DNA of 64,000 bases from Cenococcum geophilum 1.58. Its lineage: Eukaryota; Ascomycota; Dothideomycetes; Gloniales; Gloniaceae. A model generated the notes under the pieces. The model was given only the letters and a program-made list of their open reading frames with translations, was not told the DNA's origin and did no database searches. Each line of letters opens with the position of its first letter. The first letter of the stretch is position 1. A program made the position numbers and the translations under genes. The DNA lies in contig KV748260.1 of NCBI GenBank assembly GCA_001692895.1, positions 434,001 through 498,000 of the forward strand, read 5' to 3'. Below are positions 10,120-22,174 of the stretch, in pieces.

Positions 10120-13100
10120 CTAGTCTTGTTTGCTTCCCTGAGAAGGTGGCATGAAGAGAGTCTCCTTGGATGTAGTTTCGCTAGAGTCTTGCGTGCTGAC
10201 GACATGGAATGAGAAATCTAGTTCTCCAACAAGATTCTTCACGGTGCTACATAGACCACCGTTAGTACGGTTTGAATTTAAGGTATAGAGAGCGTGCAAT
10301 CAACTTACATCAAGAGTTTTTCAAGATCGCCAATGATGCAGCGCGTTGATATTTGCATAACAGCAAAAGCCGCGTACCCCGGCTCAGCAATGTGGCGAAC
10401 ACTCAAGATATCATGATCAAGAGCCTCGAGTTTGCGGGAAAGTTGATACGGCTGAGAGGTAGTGAGATATGGTGGAAGTGGCTGGCCGCTAGTGATACTG
10501 GCGGATAGCAAAGCAAGCATCGATGTGATTTCATGAGATGTGATGTTGACTGAGCCCATAAGCCTCCTGAAACCGTTAAACCACTCAGTTTCAGAGTTAT
10601 CGCCGTCAGAGACCGCTAGATCGGTAAAGGTGCGGGAGGCGTACTCGGCAAGGGACATATAGTTGACGATACTGTTCTGTTTAGCATTTTACTAGTATTA
10701 CAAAATATTCACTTCATAGCAAGACTTACTTAGAGACGCATTGAATTATAGTATCGTACTGCTCTTTGGGAAATTTGCCGCCGATTGGCACTTCCCATTT
10801 CACAAAGGCTGAATAAGTTCTCAGCCCGTCTAGTAAGAGCATTTGTTTTGCATATACTTTATTGCGAGCCTTTTCCAGTTTCCTCCCTGGGCTAGTCTTC
10901 AGCTCCATGTCACCCTCGTCGCCACGAATGCGAGCACGAACAGTTTCATGGACGACCGAATAGAAGTTTGCCGTCAAATACAGGGATGCGCCAAGAGTTT
11001 GCCGCAGAACTGAGTGTTCGGAAATCGGAAATGGGAAAAAGGTCCAAATGAAGGCAACGGCCAACCCTCCTACGACAGTTGCAAGCCTGTATGGTGCCAG
11101 GAGGTATATCGGATAGAATGGCTGGCCATTTGATGATGCTGCGGCCTGGCCTATCTTACGGACTTCGAGTTCATACCCGATAATGAGGGTGACAGTGACC
11201 ACACTAATTAGTCCAATAACAAGAAACCTGGGTTGCTTGATGGGTACGTAGAAGCCAATGGTGACGAAGACCCAAAGGAAAACAAGAACCCCCGCCGTTT
11301 TGCCATCTGGTATGTACCACACTAAGAAGGCGATAATCATAGCAATAGTAGTGCCGACAATCCGAAGCAAGAAGCCGAATGCACTCTGTCCTGCGGTCGG
11401 ATTCATGCTAATCGCAATCATAATCATAGCCCAGACCAATCGTTGCTCCACAAAAAATTTCGCTGTATCGCGAAGGTAGGCCACAATGGCAATTGACATA
11501 GTTGCACAGGCAACTCGAAAACCGAATGCTGATTCAGGGGACCGAAGGAATCTGGGGAAAACTCGAATGTAGTCTCCAATGCGCTGCCAGAAATTTTGGG
11601 GAGGTAGATGTTCCGGATCTTTTCTGGACTGGTATGCTGATCCTAGTGCGATAATTGTATTGCTCCCATCAATGTCAGCAATAGTGGCGCTGTCGTCGTG
11701 CGTTGCATCTTCAACCTTGAATGTGTTTGCGATCCACTTCCTCAGTCTCCTGTTTCCAGGGACAATGAGACGCGACTTCGACATCTTTCCATCGGCAACC
11801 TGCTTGTCTGCAAAACGGACAAATTTAAGTATAGCACGGCTGGTAGAATAGAGCAAGAACTCCATAAAAAGGAGGAGATAAAGCTGCCGCTGGTTTCGTT
11901 GATGGACCCTAGGTGGCTCCTGTTTAATTTCTAGCGATTCATCATACGAGGCTGTAGCAGGGTGCTGGAAGAAGTCCGGAGCTAATCTGATGCCCTTACG
12001 CTCACACCATAGCCTGAGGGTCATCTCTCTGCCTTGATAGAATTCCTCGCTTTGCTTGTCGAGGTGGTCGGCAAATCCTTTATCTCCTGGCTGTGCTGCA
12101 TTGCCTTTCGCTTCCACGTCGTCCGATTCGCCACCAGAAGAGCCCGCGTTTTTCTTGGGTGGTTTGACAAACTGCAATGTCAACAGAACGTGTTCCAATC
12201 CTTGATCCATGACTTCAATGATTTTGGAGAGAGGCTCGTGGACTGCTGTCATGATCTCATTCCATTCGTGGACAACTTTCTTCCGCAATTCTTCGGATTC
12301 AGCGTCGTGATCCGTGTTCCAGTTGTTTAATTCTGCGAATCGACCAAAGATGTCAATTATAGATGAGAGGCCAAGTATCGGAATCATGATGCCTCGTAGA
12401 AGTTTTACCATTTCTGCCAGATCATCTGGACTAAGTTTTCCAAAAGCAACCTCGCGCTTCGCGAAAGGGAGGTCGCCATGTAATTTACCATGAAGTTCAG
12501 TAATTGCGGCCATCACTTTCTTTACAGCCTCGACTTCTGGCCTGCTCTTAGCGTTGGTTGACTTCTTACTTCTTGCATCTTTCTCGGTTGGCTCAAAGGC
12601 ACAGCCGAACATATCGGTAGTCTCCAGGCTTTGGATGTAAGCCTTGTGCGCCTGAAGTGCGCCACGCAGTGCCCCCAAGAACCCGGTGATCTCTCTGAAA
12701 ACAACCATTCTTGAAGTCATTGGTATTATGAATAATGATACACCTGTGGAAATGCCGAGTCCAGTGAGGAAGGCTTCCAGCATGCGTTTTGCGAATGCTA
12801 TCCCTTGGGACATTTCGGTGAATTGAGGACCGTAGGTGGCCACAACATTAACGAAAATGGCGTAAATGATTGTAGGAAGTGTAAACTGGGGAAACTTCGC
12901 CCTCATAGAATTGACCAAGTAGATCTGGAAGAATAACCATATGGCACATACAACTGATTGTGAAGAGTTATAGCGAACTAAAGGAGCACCCGGTACTGTG
13001 GTATGATTTCGAGCTTGGAGTGAGGACCAAATCATGAGCAGAGCAACAGCAGTGCCGACGCAGGTGCTTATCACGTTGAACAACATAGTTTGGATGAACT

Positions 13101-13525
13101 TTGCTCGAGGCATTATGCAGAACCCGAGGATTGAGATAATAGCAACGAGGTACCCAAGGGTTGAATAGGTATCCGCCACCGAATCTGCTTGGTATCTGCA
13201 TATTATGAGCGCGGGTTTTGGGAGGGTAGAATTGTGGGAGGCTATTACATTGATAGAGAAATGGTTGGCGGGATAGCAGCTCTAGGAATATAAATTAGCC
13301 CATGCATCCACTGAAATCGATCGGTAAATTGTACTTCATCATAATCAAGACGGTGCCTAAGTCTAATCCTAATCTGTTCCATAGCTCTCGTGCCTTGGGC
13401 GTCGGCTTAGTTTTGTCGGCAGGCTTAGATTCTTGGCCTTTTCCTTCCTCGCTCGATTTCGAGACCTTCGAAGCAGAGGAAGGCATTGGGTCCGGGCTTT
13501 GGTTGGAATTGACTCTAGAAGCCAT
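10120..13525 (-). CDS. ArAE/DUF2421 (brefeldin A sensitivity-related) membrane transporter
   Basis: Five exons join in phase: 13525-13335, 13281-13249 (33 nt only), 13195-10730, 10671-10309 and 10246-10120. Introns are 53, 53, 58 and 62 bp, giving 1059 aa. The family is the fungal aromatic-acid-exporter/fusaric-acid-resistance-like group (Pfam ArAE_2_N, FUSC_2 and ArAE_2 in order). The N-terminal cytosolic part is Ser/Lys-rich and ends ELWNRLGLDLGTVLIMM. The 33-nt exon supplies AAIPPTISLS, leading into YQADSVADTYSTLGYLVAII, the conserved start of the first membrane block. A second membrane block begins around residues 600-620 (SAFGFRVACATMSIAIVAYL), then MIMIAISMNPTAGQSAFGFL. Likely a plasma or vacuolar membrane transporter of unknown substrate. 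Start chosen at MASRVNSNQ because the frame above it has no family-like sequence. Confidence 0.9.
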
Positions 13526-14013
13526 TGTAAGGAAGAGTAAAGAGTGCGCTGGGAACGCGTCTGTTGACGGGCTGTTAAACAATTATGGACCCTGGTAGTG
13601 GGGCACTGAGGCACAGGTCGGGAAGACGAAGGACCCAAAGAAGGAAAGGATTCGTTTGTCAAGGGTCCGAAGCCGTCATTCGTGCATCCAAGTTTTAGTA
13701 GGCGGCTGACTGAAGTCCGCCCGAAATCAGTAAGCGCCTGCATGNAAAGAAGTCGAGAATAGACCGCTGCTGCAGGATGACGTGGAGGTGCTCCATCGCC
13801 TTCTCGGAAGGTGTTGCGACCACTTAGAACGTTTCAGCCACCATCATCACCTCAGGGGACGAGTCGGGGGTTGTAGGATTCAAAAAGGTAGTGTCAACAA
13901 CGACCGTCTATCTTTGTCTTGAACGCCATTGCACTATTCTGGGCAAGGATCAGGGAACATGTCTACGCCGCACGGAGAGCATTTTGTAATTTCTCGCTGT
14001 TAACATAGCCTCC
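13526..14013. other. intergenic between transporter and UTP8
   Basis: About 490 bp holding the transporter's promoter and the 3' flank of UTP8. One ambiguous base (N) at 13745. No gene seen. Confidence 0.5.
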
Positions 14014-17000
14014 CTATATCACAATCCTCTCCAAGCTATACTTCGGCACCCTCTTACTTATCATCATACCCATCTCTCGCGCACTCCTCTTCTTTATCTC
14101 TCCACCGATTCCTACTTTCTTATGCTCGATCCCCATTAATTCGCTGACCCCCAGTGGCAACATACTTTGCTCCACCGTCTGTGCAAAATCCTTCGTTTGC
14201 CAGCTATGAACCAATTCTGGCTTGCCTTGCGCTCGCATTTTTCTGTTGTCGGGTTTTTGCTTTCCTTCAGTGCTCCTCCGTGAGTATCGTAGAAAATCGC
14301 TTAACAAGCCTTTCATAAAGCCTGCCTCCCAGATGCCTTCCAGCGCCGCCGAAGTTTCGAGAAGTAGTGAATGGAGGACGTCTTCCGTAGAGTCAACAGA
14401 ATCCACATTGTTTGCCACTGTGAGCCAACCTGCCGTGCCAACAGCATCGAGTGCACAGCTCAACAATGATGCGATGATGACAATGGCACGATCTGAGGGA
14501 TCACCAGCACTGGCGTCAGGTGTCGAACGGCCTGAGTCGAAGAAGTAGCGCGATGCCCAGCCGCCATCTTTAAGCTCCAATCGCAAGAGATGAATGAGGA
14601 AGATGATTTCGTGATGGTTGAGAGAAGCACGTAACGTTGAGGTGATTAGGGGCGCTGGGAAGGAGTGCAATCGGGTAAGAGCAGGACGTAGAGTTTGGCT
14701 ACGAATGATGAGGCCATCATGCAGAGTCGAGAGGGCGAGATCGAGGTCTTGAGACGCAGCCTCAATTTCGGATTCAATGTGCTCTACATTCTCATCATCG
14801 GTGGGTGGTGTACCGTTGGTGAGCTGCATAGTGGTCTTTGGCTGCGGACTGTTGTCGAGACTTCGAATGAGAAGCTTGATAGCTTGAGCAATTTCGGAAA
14901 CAGGAAAAAAGCTGCTTTGATTTAGAACGGCGTGTAGAATCCGCATTTCCGGATCAAAATTGACAATAGCAGTGACTATGTCTCCGTTCGATACAGACAT
15001 TGTTTGGTTGACATTATGAGAAGAGGTGTCCCGCAAGGCGCGCTCGATCAGGGCATTTGTCACGTAGCCTGTGAGTAGCAGCCACTGAAATACATTAGGT
15101 GGAAAGAATATAATGGCGATTGACGATTTTTCACCCCCAACACTATCGATGGTTCGGGCCCCACTCGCAGATTCAGCCCAAGTGAAAATTTTGCTCAGCG
15201 CATACAAAGCTTTGTGCCTATGAGAAAGACGGATAGAATCGGACACGACTTCAGGAAGCTGCCACTCTGGCAAAGGGATCTCATCATACGACTCCTCAGC
15301 GATTTCACCGTCCCCATTTTCTAGTGTCGTTTTTATCTCTTCTTTGCCAAACCCGTTCGTAAGTTCTTCTCCTTCGGAGCCATTCACAAGCTTGTGCGGG
15401 GTCATGCTGGGAGTCTTTTGAGAGCGTTTGCGCTCTTTTATGTCCTTCGCGTCCAGTGAGACACCTATCTCTACTGCGAATAGCTTCTCAAAATTGAGAA
15501 CGTCATTGTTTTTTATGTATTTATCCAGATGTACAGTTTGCTCTGACCATTTTTGATCTACCTCATAGATCGGATTAATGATAGATCGAGAGATGGGCAT
15601 TGGTAATGAGCCATCGCCCTTTTGTTCGGGGTTGACTCTCTTTGATCGAATACCCTTCCCAATGGAGTCAATAAGAAGGCTTTCTTTTGCATTGCCGCTT
15701 CTGCGAAGCCGTGTATTGACTCTAATTTGAATTCCAACTAGTTCGTGGTTAGACAGGCCTACTGCAAGACCGATGTCGGAGAAGAACGTCAACATATCCA
15801 AGTGCTTAAAAGAAGATTCTGATTTCTCTGCTGAAGATGAATATTTTCGTTTCTTGGACTCAGGCGATGTGCTTGTATCAGACATGTGAGGGACCATGGA
15901 CTGAATAGAATTGTATTTCGTGTCGAAAAGTCCACAGGAGGTTGTCGATATGCCGAAAATAAGTGTAGGCGAGATACGGACGAACGACTGAAGATGGCCC
16001 TTCGACGGCTTTAGTTCTGATGATATCCGAGGGACTGTGCCAGAGAGATCATAAGAAATAATGGCGCCGCCTAGCAATTGATGCAGGGTGCCAGAGATTG
16101 CATGAAGCGAATACAAGGATTTCAAATGCGACTGAGGGATATCTCGGGTGGGCTGAGGTAGAGCCCAAGTCAGCAGGTGCTGGATATGGGGACGATGATG
16201 GGTGATAATATCTGAAGATCTCGGTAGAAGAGAGAAAATATGTAGGTCTCGAGCATCCTTCGCCGCCAGTTTGGGCTGTCTAGGCTGAGCAATAATGCAC
16301 AGTATTGGTGTAGCCTCTAATAAATCTGATTTCCTTTCTGTTGGGGGGTCCAGAGTTGCTACCACGTCTTCTCGACCCTTCAGCAGCCCTCGTCGAACAG
16401 CGCTGCCATTTGTAAGAGATGCATATTCGATGAAAAATCCCTTACTGTCCTGGGCCGCCTTTCGTGAAGAAGTAAGGATTGGGAGATCAGCAGTCCACCG
16501 TGCCGTCGTTAGATCTGCGGAGATGCAATTTATTTCCCCATCCTCCAGTATGGCAACGACATCATGAGAGGTTTTATCGCTATCGCGAGCGCCATTTAAT
16601 GGAATGATATCAATTGACACAATTTTGCTTGTTTTCTTCGGCACAACGAAGGAGTACTTCTCGGGGCTGTGTGTAGAATTCTTCTGGACTTCCTCGGCGA
16701 AACAGACAACCTGGGGCTTGACTCCAGATGTGGATTGCACAATGGAAGCATAAGTGAAGCGCTGCGCTGGTCGAGTTTTTGATCCTTTGCGATATACGGA
16801 ACAAGGTGGTGTAGTAAAGTACGTCTGAGGCGGTAGTGCGTAGGAAGCTACAAGTTCGGGTGCTTGGATCTATAGGGCCCTTTTAGTAGAATTTAAAAAA
16901 AAGGTTAATGTTTCCTTACGCTGTATATGCTGATGCCCTCTCCATCAGTACCGACAGCAATTTCTGATCGCTTTCTTTTTTTCGAACCACTCAAACTGTA

Positions 17001-17096
17001 AACTGCGGCAGCAAGTGTGCGGCCGTTGGTAGAGTCGATGGGCCGTTGTAGTGAAGCCAAGGTGTGCGGGGTCTCAATCTCCCTGTTAGACGACAT
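14014..17096 (-). CDS. utp8: UTP8-like U3 snoRNP / small-subunit processome protein
   Basis: Two exons, 17096-16920 and 16869-14014, with a 50-bp intron (GTAAGG...CTAC...TAG), giving 1010 aa. The N-terminus (TPHTLASLQRPIDSTNGRTL, then SGSKKRKRSEIAVGTDGEGI) and the continuation after the intron (LVASYALPPQTYFTTPPCSV) match the start of fungal Utp8 beta-propeller proteins as I know them. A basic Ser-rich linker (SKKRKYSSSAEKSES) lies near residue 400, and the C-terminal third is helical. Utp8 is a t-UTP/UTP-A subunit that binds nascent pre-rRNA in the nucleolus; in yeast it also affects tRNA export. It is longer than yeast Utp8 (about 713 aa), as I would expect in filamentous fungi. Divergent from ELG1, with 384 bp between the starts. 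Confidence 0.78.
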
Positions 17097-17480
17097 CGCG
17101 TTTACCAGTCCGTTCCACGAAAATCCTTCGGCCGTCTGCGAAGGTCGTCGAAGCAGGGAAACCTCTCACAGAGCTTAGGTGTAGAGTGTGGTGCATCAAA
17201 CTGCGACCTTCAAAAAAGGTCGATGGCTTGACGAGGCGGTGTGAAACAGCAGCTGGCTTAGTCACGAACCGTGTTCGCGCGTTAATTGACGTCGCGTCGA
17301 AGCTTCCCTCCACAGATCAATCATTACTACACTTCACTTCTTCCGCCACTCCGTGACTCCGAAAGTCTTTTACACAATTTGCCCGGTCTAGGTTTTCAAT
17401 CGTAATCTCATCCACCGACCGATCTTTACTGAACTTTAGTTTCTTCGTCACGAGAATGAAGTGATCGGGACGTCCTATGA
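17097..17480. promoter_or_regulatory. shared divergent promoter of UTP8 and ELG1
   Basis: The 384 bp between two head-to-head start codons must hold both promoters. I see no clear TATA box. Co-regulation of an rRNA-processing gene and a replication gene is only an inference from the arrangement. Confidence 0.5.
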
Positions 17481-20400
17481 ATGGCTGTCGTGGGGGTTCA
17501 ATCGGTAATGGATTTGGGGGACAAGAAAGAGTTCCATCCGTTCTTTGCTAAGGCTCAACGTATGTGATAGAGTCAGGAAATCTGCTATCCTAGCTCACAA
17601 TCCTATAGGCATCCCATCCCCGGAGCGAAATGTGTCACCAAGCGTCCCGAACCCTCAAGGCTCGGACCGAGATCGCAATTATGAGTCTACCAATGCTGAC
17701 CCGAAGCTAGAGATTGAGCGAAAGAGAGGAGTGATGAAGAATGGGAAGCGGAAAGGGAAGGATAAGCCTGTTCTGGGAAAGTCGAGCCAGGCGTCTTTGG
17801 AAATATTCACGCGCCAGACCAAGGACGGGTGTGCAGCAGAAGGTGTTGGAATCGCGTATTTGCCTCGCGAAACAGCTTCTGTTGAGGAAGAGGCCCATAA
17901 TTTAGATGAGGATCCCAACTCAGACCGCCGGAAACGGAGGAAGACGACACCCCCTACCCTAGAACCAGTATGCCTGCCTCATGCACTTACTGGGTCAGAC
18001 ACAAAAGATCCAACAACAGCGTCATCACTACTTTCCTGGCATGAACAACTCCAGTTCGAGGCTACCAAAGAATCTGGTGAAGCTTTGGTAGAGGCTTCAA
18101 GTCCGCGCTCAGCCTTGCAGGATTCGTCAAGACTCCCAGGCGTCATTCCTGATAGTCCGCCAATAAATCGACAAAACGAAGCAATGGTGATGCAATCATC
18201 ATATCCACCTCTGCCTGTCAATTGTCCACTCCCAGTCGAATCTCAATCCGACAACGTGAACGATGCGAATTTGAACAACAAGGCGACATCGGAATCAACT
18301 GTGTCTCAGAAAAAGCTTTTGATGCTCAACAGTAATGGGAAATTCAGCTCCCCTGTTTTTAAAACGCATAGAGACCAGTCTGATGAATCCACCAAACGAA
18401 CAAAAAGCAAGAAGAAATCCAAGAAAGGTCTCATATCTAGCATTGTCATAATCAAATACGGGTCAGATGCGGAAAATAGGTCCTGCGTTGGGAACCAGAT
18501 CGAGCAGATCATTGCCGGCGCAGCGCGAAAGGAAAACAGTAGAATAAAAATGTCAAAAGGCTCGTCAAAATCAGATGGCCCTCCAAAGCCAACGCATCCA
18601 TTTTTTCTGGGCAAGCCAAATCAAAGAAAAGAAGAGCTAATTCCCCCAATAACCACTTCAGAGTCTTCACACGTCTCAAAGCCTCCAAAGAAGTCCGCTG
18701 TGACACCCGGCAAACTTAGAACTCAGGCACAATCTATGCACTCGATGGGCACCTCACTACCATTTGGATCAGTTGTAGGCGATAGTAAACTTCTCAAACA
18801 CCCAGGGATGTCTGAGGCGCCTTGGCCTTGGAAAGGCATGGCGCACGTTCGAAATTTTAATAACATCGAGAAAAATCGTGCGCAGTTGGCCTCGTCTATA
18901 TGGCTCTATGCCGATCGGTTCCAGAAAGTGCGCAAGCTAAAAAGAAATGCTATTACTGTGCCGGCACACGAGGATCTAATTGAGAAGATCGCGCACCAGT
19001 TGAAGCCGTTTCTGTCTGTAAAGGTTAATGAGGACGACTCTCCACAAGGAATTACTACTTTTCTTCGGTTCCCGACTCGTATTCTTACTACTGGGGTTAC
19101 ATTACAACATATGGTCCAAAAGGAGATTCGCGCCCGGTTCCGGAAATTCAATTCTCATAGTCCCGACGTTTTAGGAGGAGAAATCAGTCAACTACAGAAC
19201 AATATCCATCCAGCTTTGAACGGCCTGTTTCGCGATATTGAGGATACCCTGACGCCATTTGATAAAGGAGAATGTGAAACGCAAACATGGACTCAGAAGT
19301 ATGCCCCGATCTGTGCAGCAGATGTTCTGCAGCTCGGAAAAGAGGCCATCGTAATTCGAGACTGGCTAAAAAACCTCTCAGTGGTAACGGTTGATAGCGG
19401 CAAAGACTTGGGGAAAGCAAAGGACCGTTTAGGAGCGAAGCAAAAGCCTGTAATGAAAAAGCGGAAGAAAATGAGCGAATTGGATGATTTCATCGTGACT
19501 AGTGATGAGGACGATGAGGACGATGAGATGGACGAGCTCACTGACCCGGAGGACCTTGCTACTGTTGAATCAAGGCATGCCTTCAAAAAGTCGCTTGTCA
19601 GAATGGGTGACCAAACGAACATGAATGGGGCTCGGCTAATGAGGCGAAAAAATGTGGTCCTTCTTAGCGGCCCTCATGGCTGTGGTAAAACAGCTGTTGT
19701 TTACGCTGTGGCTAAAGAGATGGGATTCGAAGTCTTCGAGATAAATTCTAGCAGTCGACGTAGTGGGAAGGACGTGCTTGACAGGGTCGGAGACATGTCA
19801 GAAAACCATCTTGTCAACCACCAGCTGAACGAGTCGAGGTCTACCGGAATTGCACCACCTATCGATTCAGACCAAGAACTCAACGCGGACGCTCTGCAGA
19901 AGGATTTGGAGAGTGGACGTCAGGGCACTATGACCTCTTTCTTCAAACCTTCTGTTGATAGCAAACAAAAGCCGAAGACTAAGCCCCTCTCTACAATGTT
20001 ACAGAAAGACGAGAATAGTGTCAAATCTAAAACACAGAAATCACAACATCACCAGCACCACCAGAAGCAGTCTTTGATCCTCCTCGAGGAAGTCGACGTG
20101 CTCTTTGACGAAGACAAGCAATTTTGGGTGACTATATTGACACTTGCGACCCAATCTAAACGGCCTATAATCATGACCTGCAATGATGAGAATCTGGTGC
20201 CGCTTGACGCACTGCCACTTCATGCAGTTCTTCGACTTTCCCCACCATCGATAGATCTGGCTACTGACTATCTCCTGCTTATGGCGGCGAAGGAAGGCCA
20301 CGCCCTTGAGCGCGATGCTGTTAGCAATCTATACAAATCGAAGGATCACGACCTTCGTGCCAGTATCACGGACCTCGATTTCTGGTGCCAAATGTCCGTT

Positions 20401-21592
20401 GGTGATAGGAAAGGGGGTCTAGAGTGGAATTATCAGAGATGGCCGCCTGGTAAAGACGTGGATGAGTACGGCCGAGTTATCAGAGTCGCCAGCAAAGGAA
20501 CATACCAATCCGGTATGGGATGGCTCAGCCGCGATACGTTAAATTCAATGAGTCTTATTGGCTTTGATAAGGAAGAAGAACTCTTGTTAGAGACTTGGAA
20601 CTCTTGGGATATTCATCCAGAGAATTGGAACCATGAAATTGTTCTGACGACTCACCGGGAAGTCTCGACGGATTCTTCCAAGGATTCTAGGCTAGAGAGT
20701 GGCGCCTCACGCATTGGTCATTTAGATATTTTGAAGAGGACAGAGCTGTTATCGGATTGTGTGAGCGCAGCCGACATCTACTGTAGAGTCGGGCTGCCGT
20801 CAGGGAGTGTGGTAAACTCACTCCTACTGTGTCAAACGACTCAAACGAGTACTAACGATGTTGTAGGAGATTATGGACGCAACCCAGCCTGCGCTGCCAG
20901 AAAAGGCCCGTTCTAATTACATCGAAGGATATGCCTTACTTCCTGTGGATCCTGCACAGGAATTTTCAAACCTCGACACCAGCATAGCCATTCGGACATA
21001 TCTCAGTATCCAAAGATGTGCTGCTGGAATTGGAAGCTTCCACTCTTTACGCAGCCAAAGTAGCAATCTCTTACCTGCAAAGCTGGACAAATTCACAACG
21101 GGCGTCCTAGCTCATAAGATTCATCAATGGGCCCAAAACCAAAATCAACTATCTCGGCTAGATTTTTCTCAAGCTTTCGACTCATTAGCAGAACTCCCTA
21201 CCACCTCTCTCTTACACGCCTCAGCCAACCAGTTTACTGCTTCTTCTTTTGACCGTAACTTCCGCATCATAACCGAAGATCTCGCGCCTTATGTCCGTAA
21301 CATCGTAGCGCATGACCTCCGGCTGGAGGCTGATCGTGTGAGAATGAGCAACCTATTGTCCGAGGGAGGTAAGAATAAAAGAATGAGGACGACTCGAGCG
21401 AGCCGTTCAGCTTTAGAGGGGGGTAGGAGAGAAACCAAGAGAAGAGAGAGGTGGTTTGATGATCAGGTCAATATGACACTAGTGATGAAAACAGCTGGAA
21501 AGAGCTGGGCTGGAATGGGTCTCAAAGTAGAAGATGCGGAGATGGAAGAACTAGAGTCAAGCGAGAGCGTGAGGAGCATCGATGAGGACTGA
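17481..21592 (+). CDS. elg1: ELG1/ATAD5-like alternative RFC large subunit (PCNA unloader)
   Basis: Exons 17481-17559, 17609-20811 and 20867-21592 join in phase, with introns of 49 bp (GTATGT...TAG) and 55 bp (GTAAAC...ACTAAC...TAG), giving 1335 aa. The N-terminus (GDKKEFHPFFAKAQR) fits fungal Elg1 starts. A long disordered basic region is followed by an AAA+ module. Walker A (GPHGCGKTA) is near residue 714 and a Walker B-like segment (LILLEEVDVLFDED) near 850, the form typical of Elg1/ATAD5. An acidic patch (SDEDDEDDEMDELTDPED) precedes the ATPase. The C-terminal exon starts EIMDATQPALPEKARSN. Elg1 replaces Rfc1 in a clamp-loader complex that unloads SUMO- or ubiquitin-modified PCNA after replication. 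The start at 17481 needs the first intron; the plain open frame at 17545 begins inside that intron. Confidence 0.85.
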
Positions 21593-22174
21593 ATTGGGAG
21601 TAGAGGTGTTATTGGGATGATTGCGGATATTGGACTGACCTTTGCTGGCTCGTCCTGCTGGTTGCTTCTGGTTTTGAGCTGCATTTACACGGTTGCATTG
21701 GAGGTTATTATTGCTGCACGGATCTGCATTTCCGGCGCTCGAAATATTCTGAAAGCGGATTTATCCGTCAGGAAACAAAAAGAGATATATATCCTAAACA
21801 CTACATAGACCGCCTCGGCACCATGCCATATGTAAGGATCTTGCACTCCTTTAGCAGCAGAAAGCGAAGGTCTTCAGTCTAGTGAAAGGGTCCAGTTACC
21901 GCTCACTCACGTGACGTGACGGAATGCGGGTAGTGACATATGGCTGACGGTTATCTTCACACAAGCAATGATAAATCCACACTATTTTTAACGGAACCCC
22001 GAGGTAGAAAATACGTAAAACCTTCATTGCACCATTTTTACTTATTTATTGCCTTGCCGTCATAGGATTCCATCTCAGTCTTTGCGCCTCCATGTGTTCT
22101 TCTGCAGCTGGTCAGTTTAACAACCGCTTCGACACTCGGTTCTTTTCTGTGGCTTGTGGAACTTTGCAACAAGA
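21593..22174. other. intergenic with a CACGTGACGTGAC motif
   Basis: No gene is supported here. At 21908-21920 a composite CACGTG/TGACGT motif occurs, matching bHLH E-box and CRE/bZIP core sites known in fungi. It lies about 255 bp above the phosphotransferase pseudogene and could be its old promoter element or chance. Confidence 0.35.
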
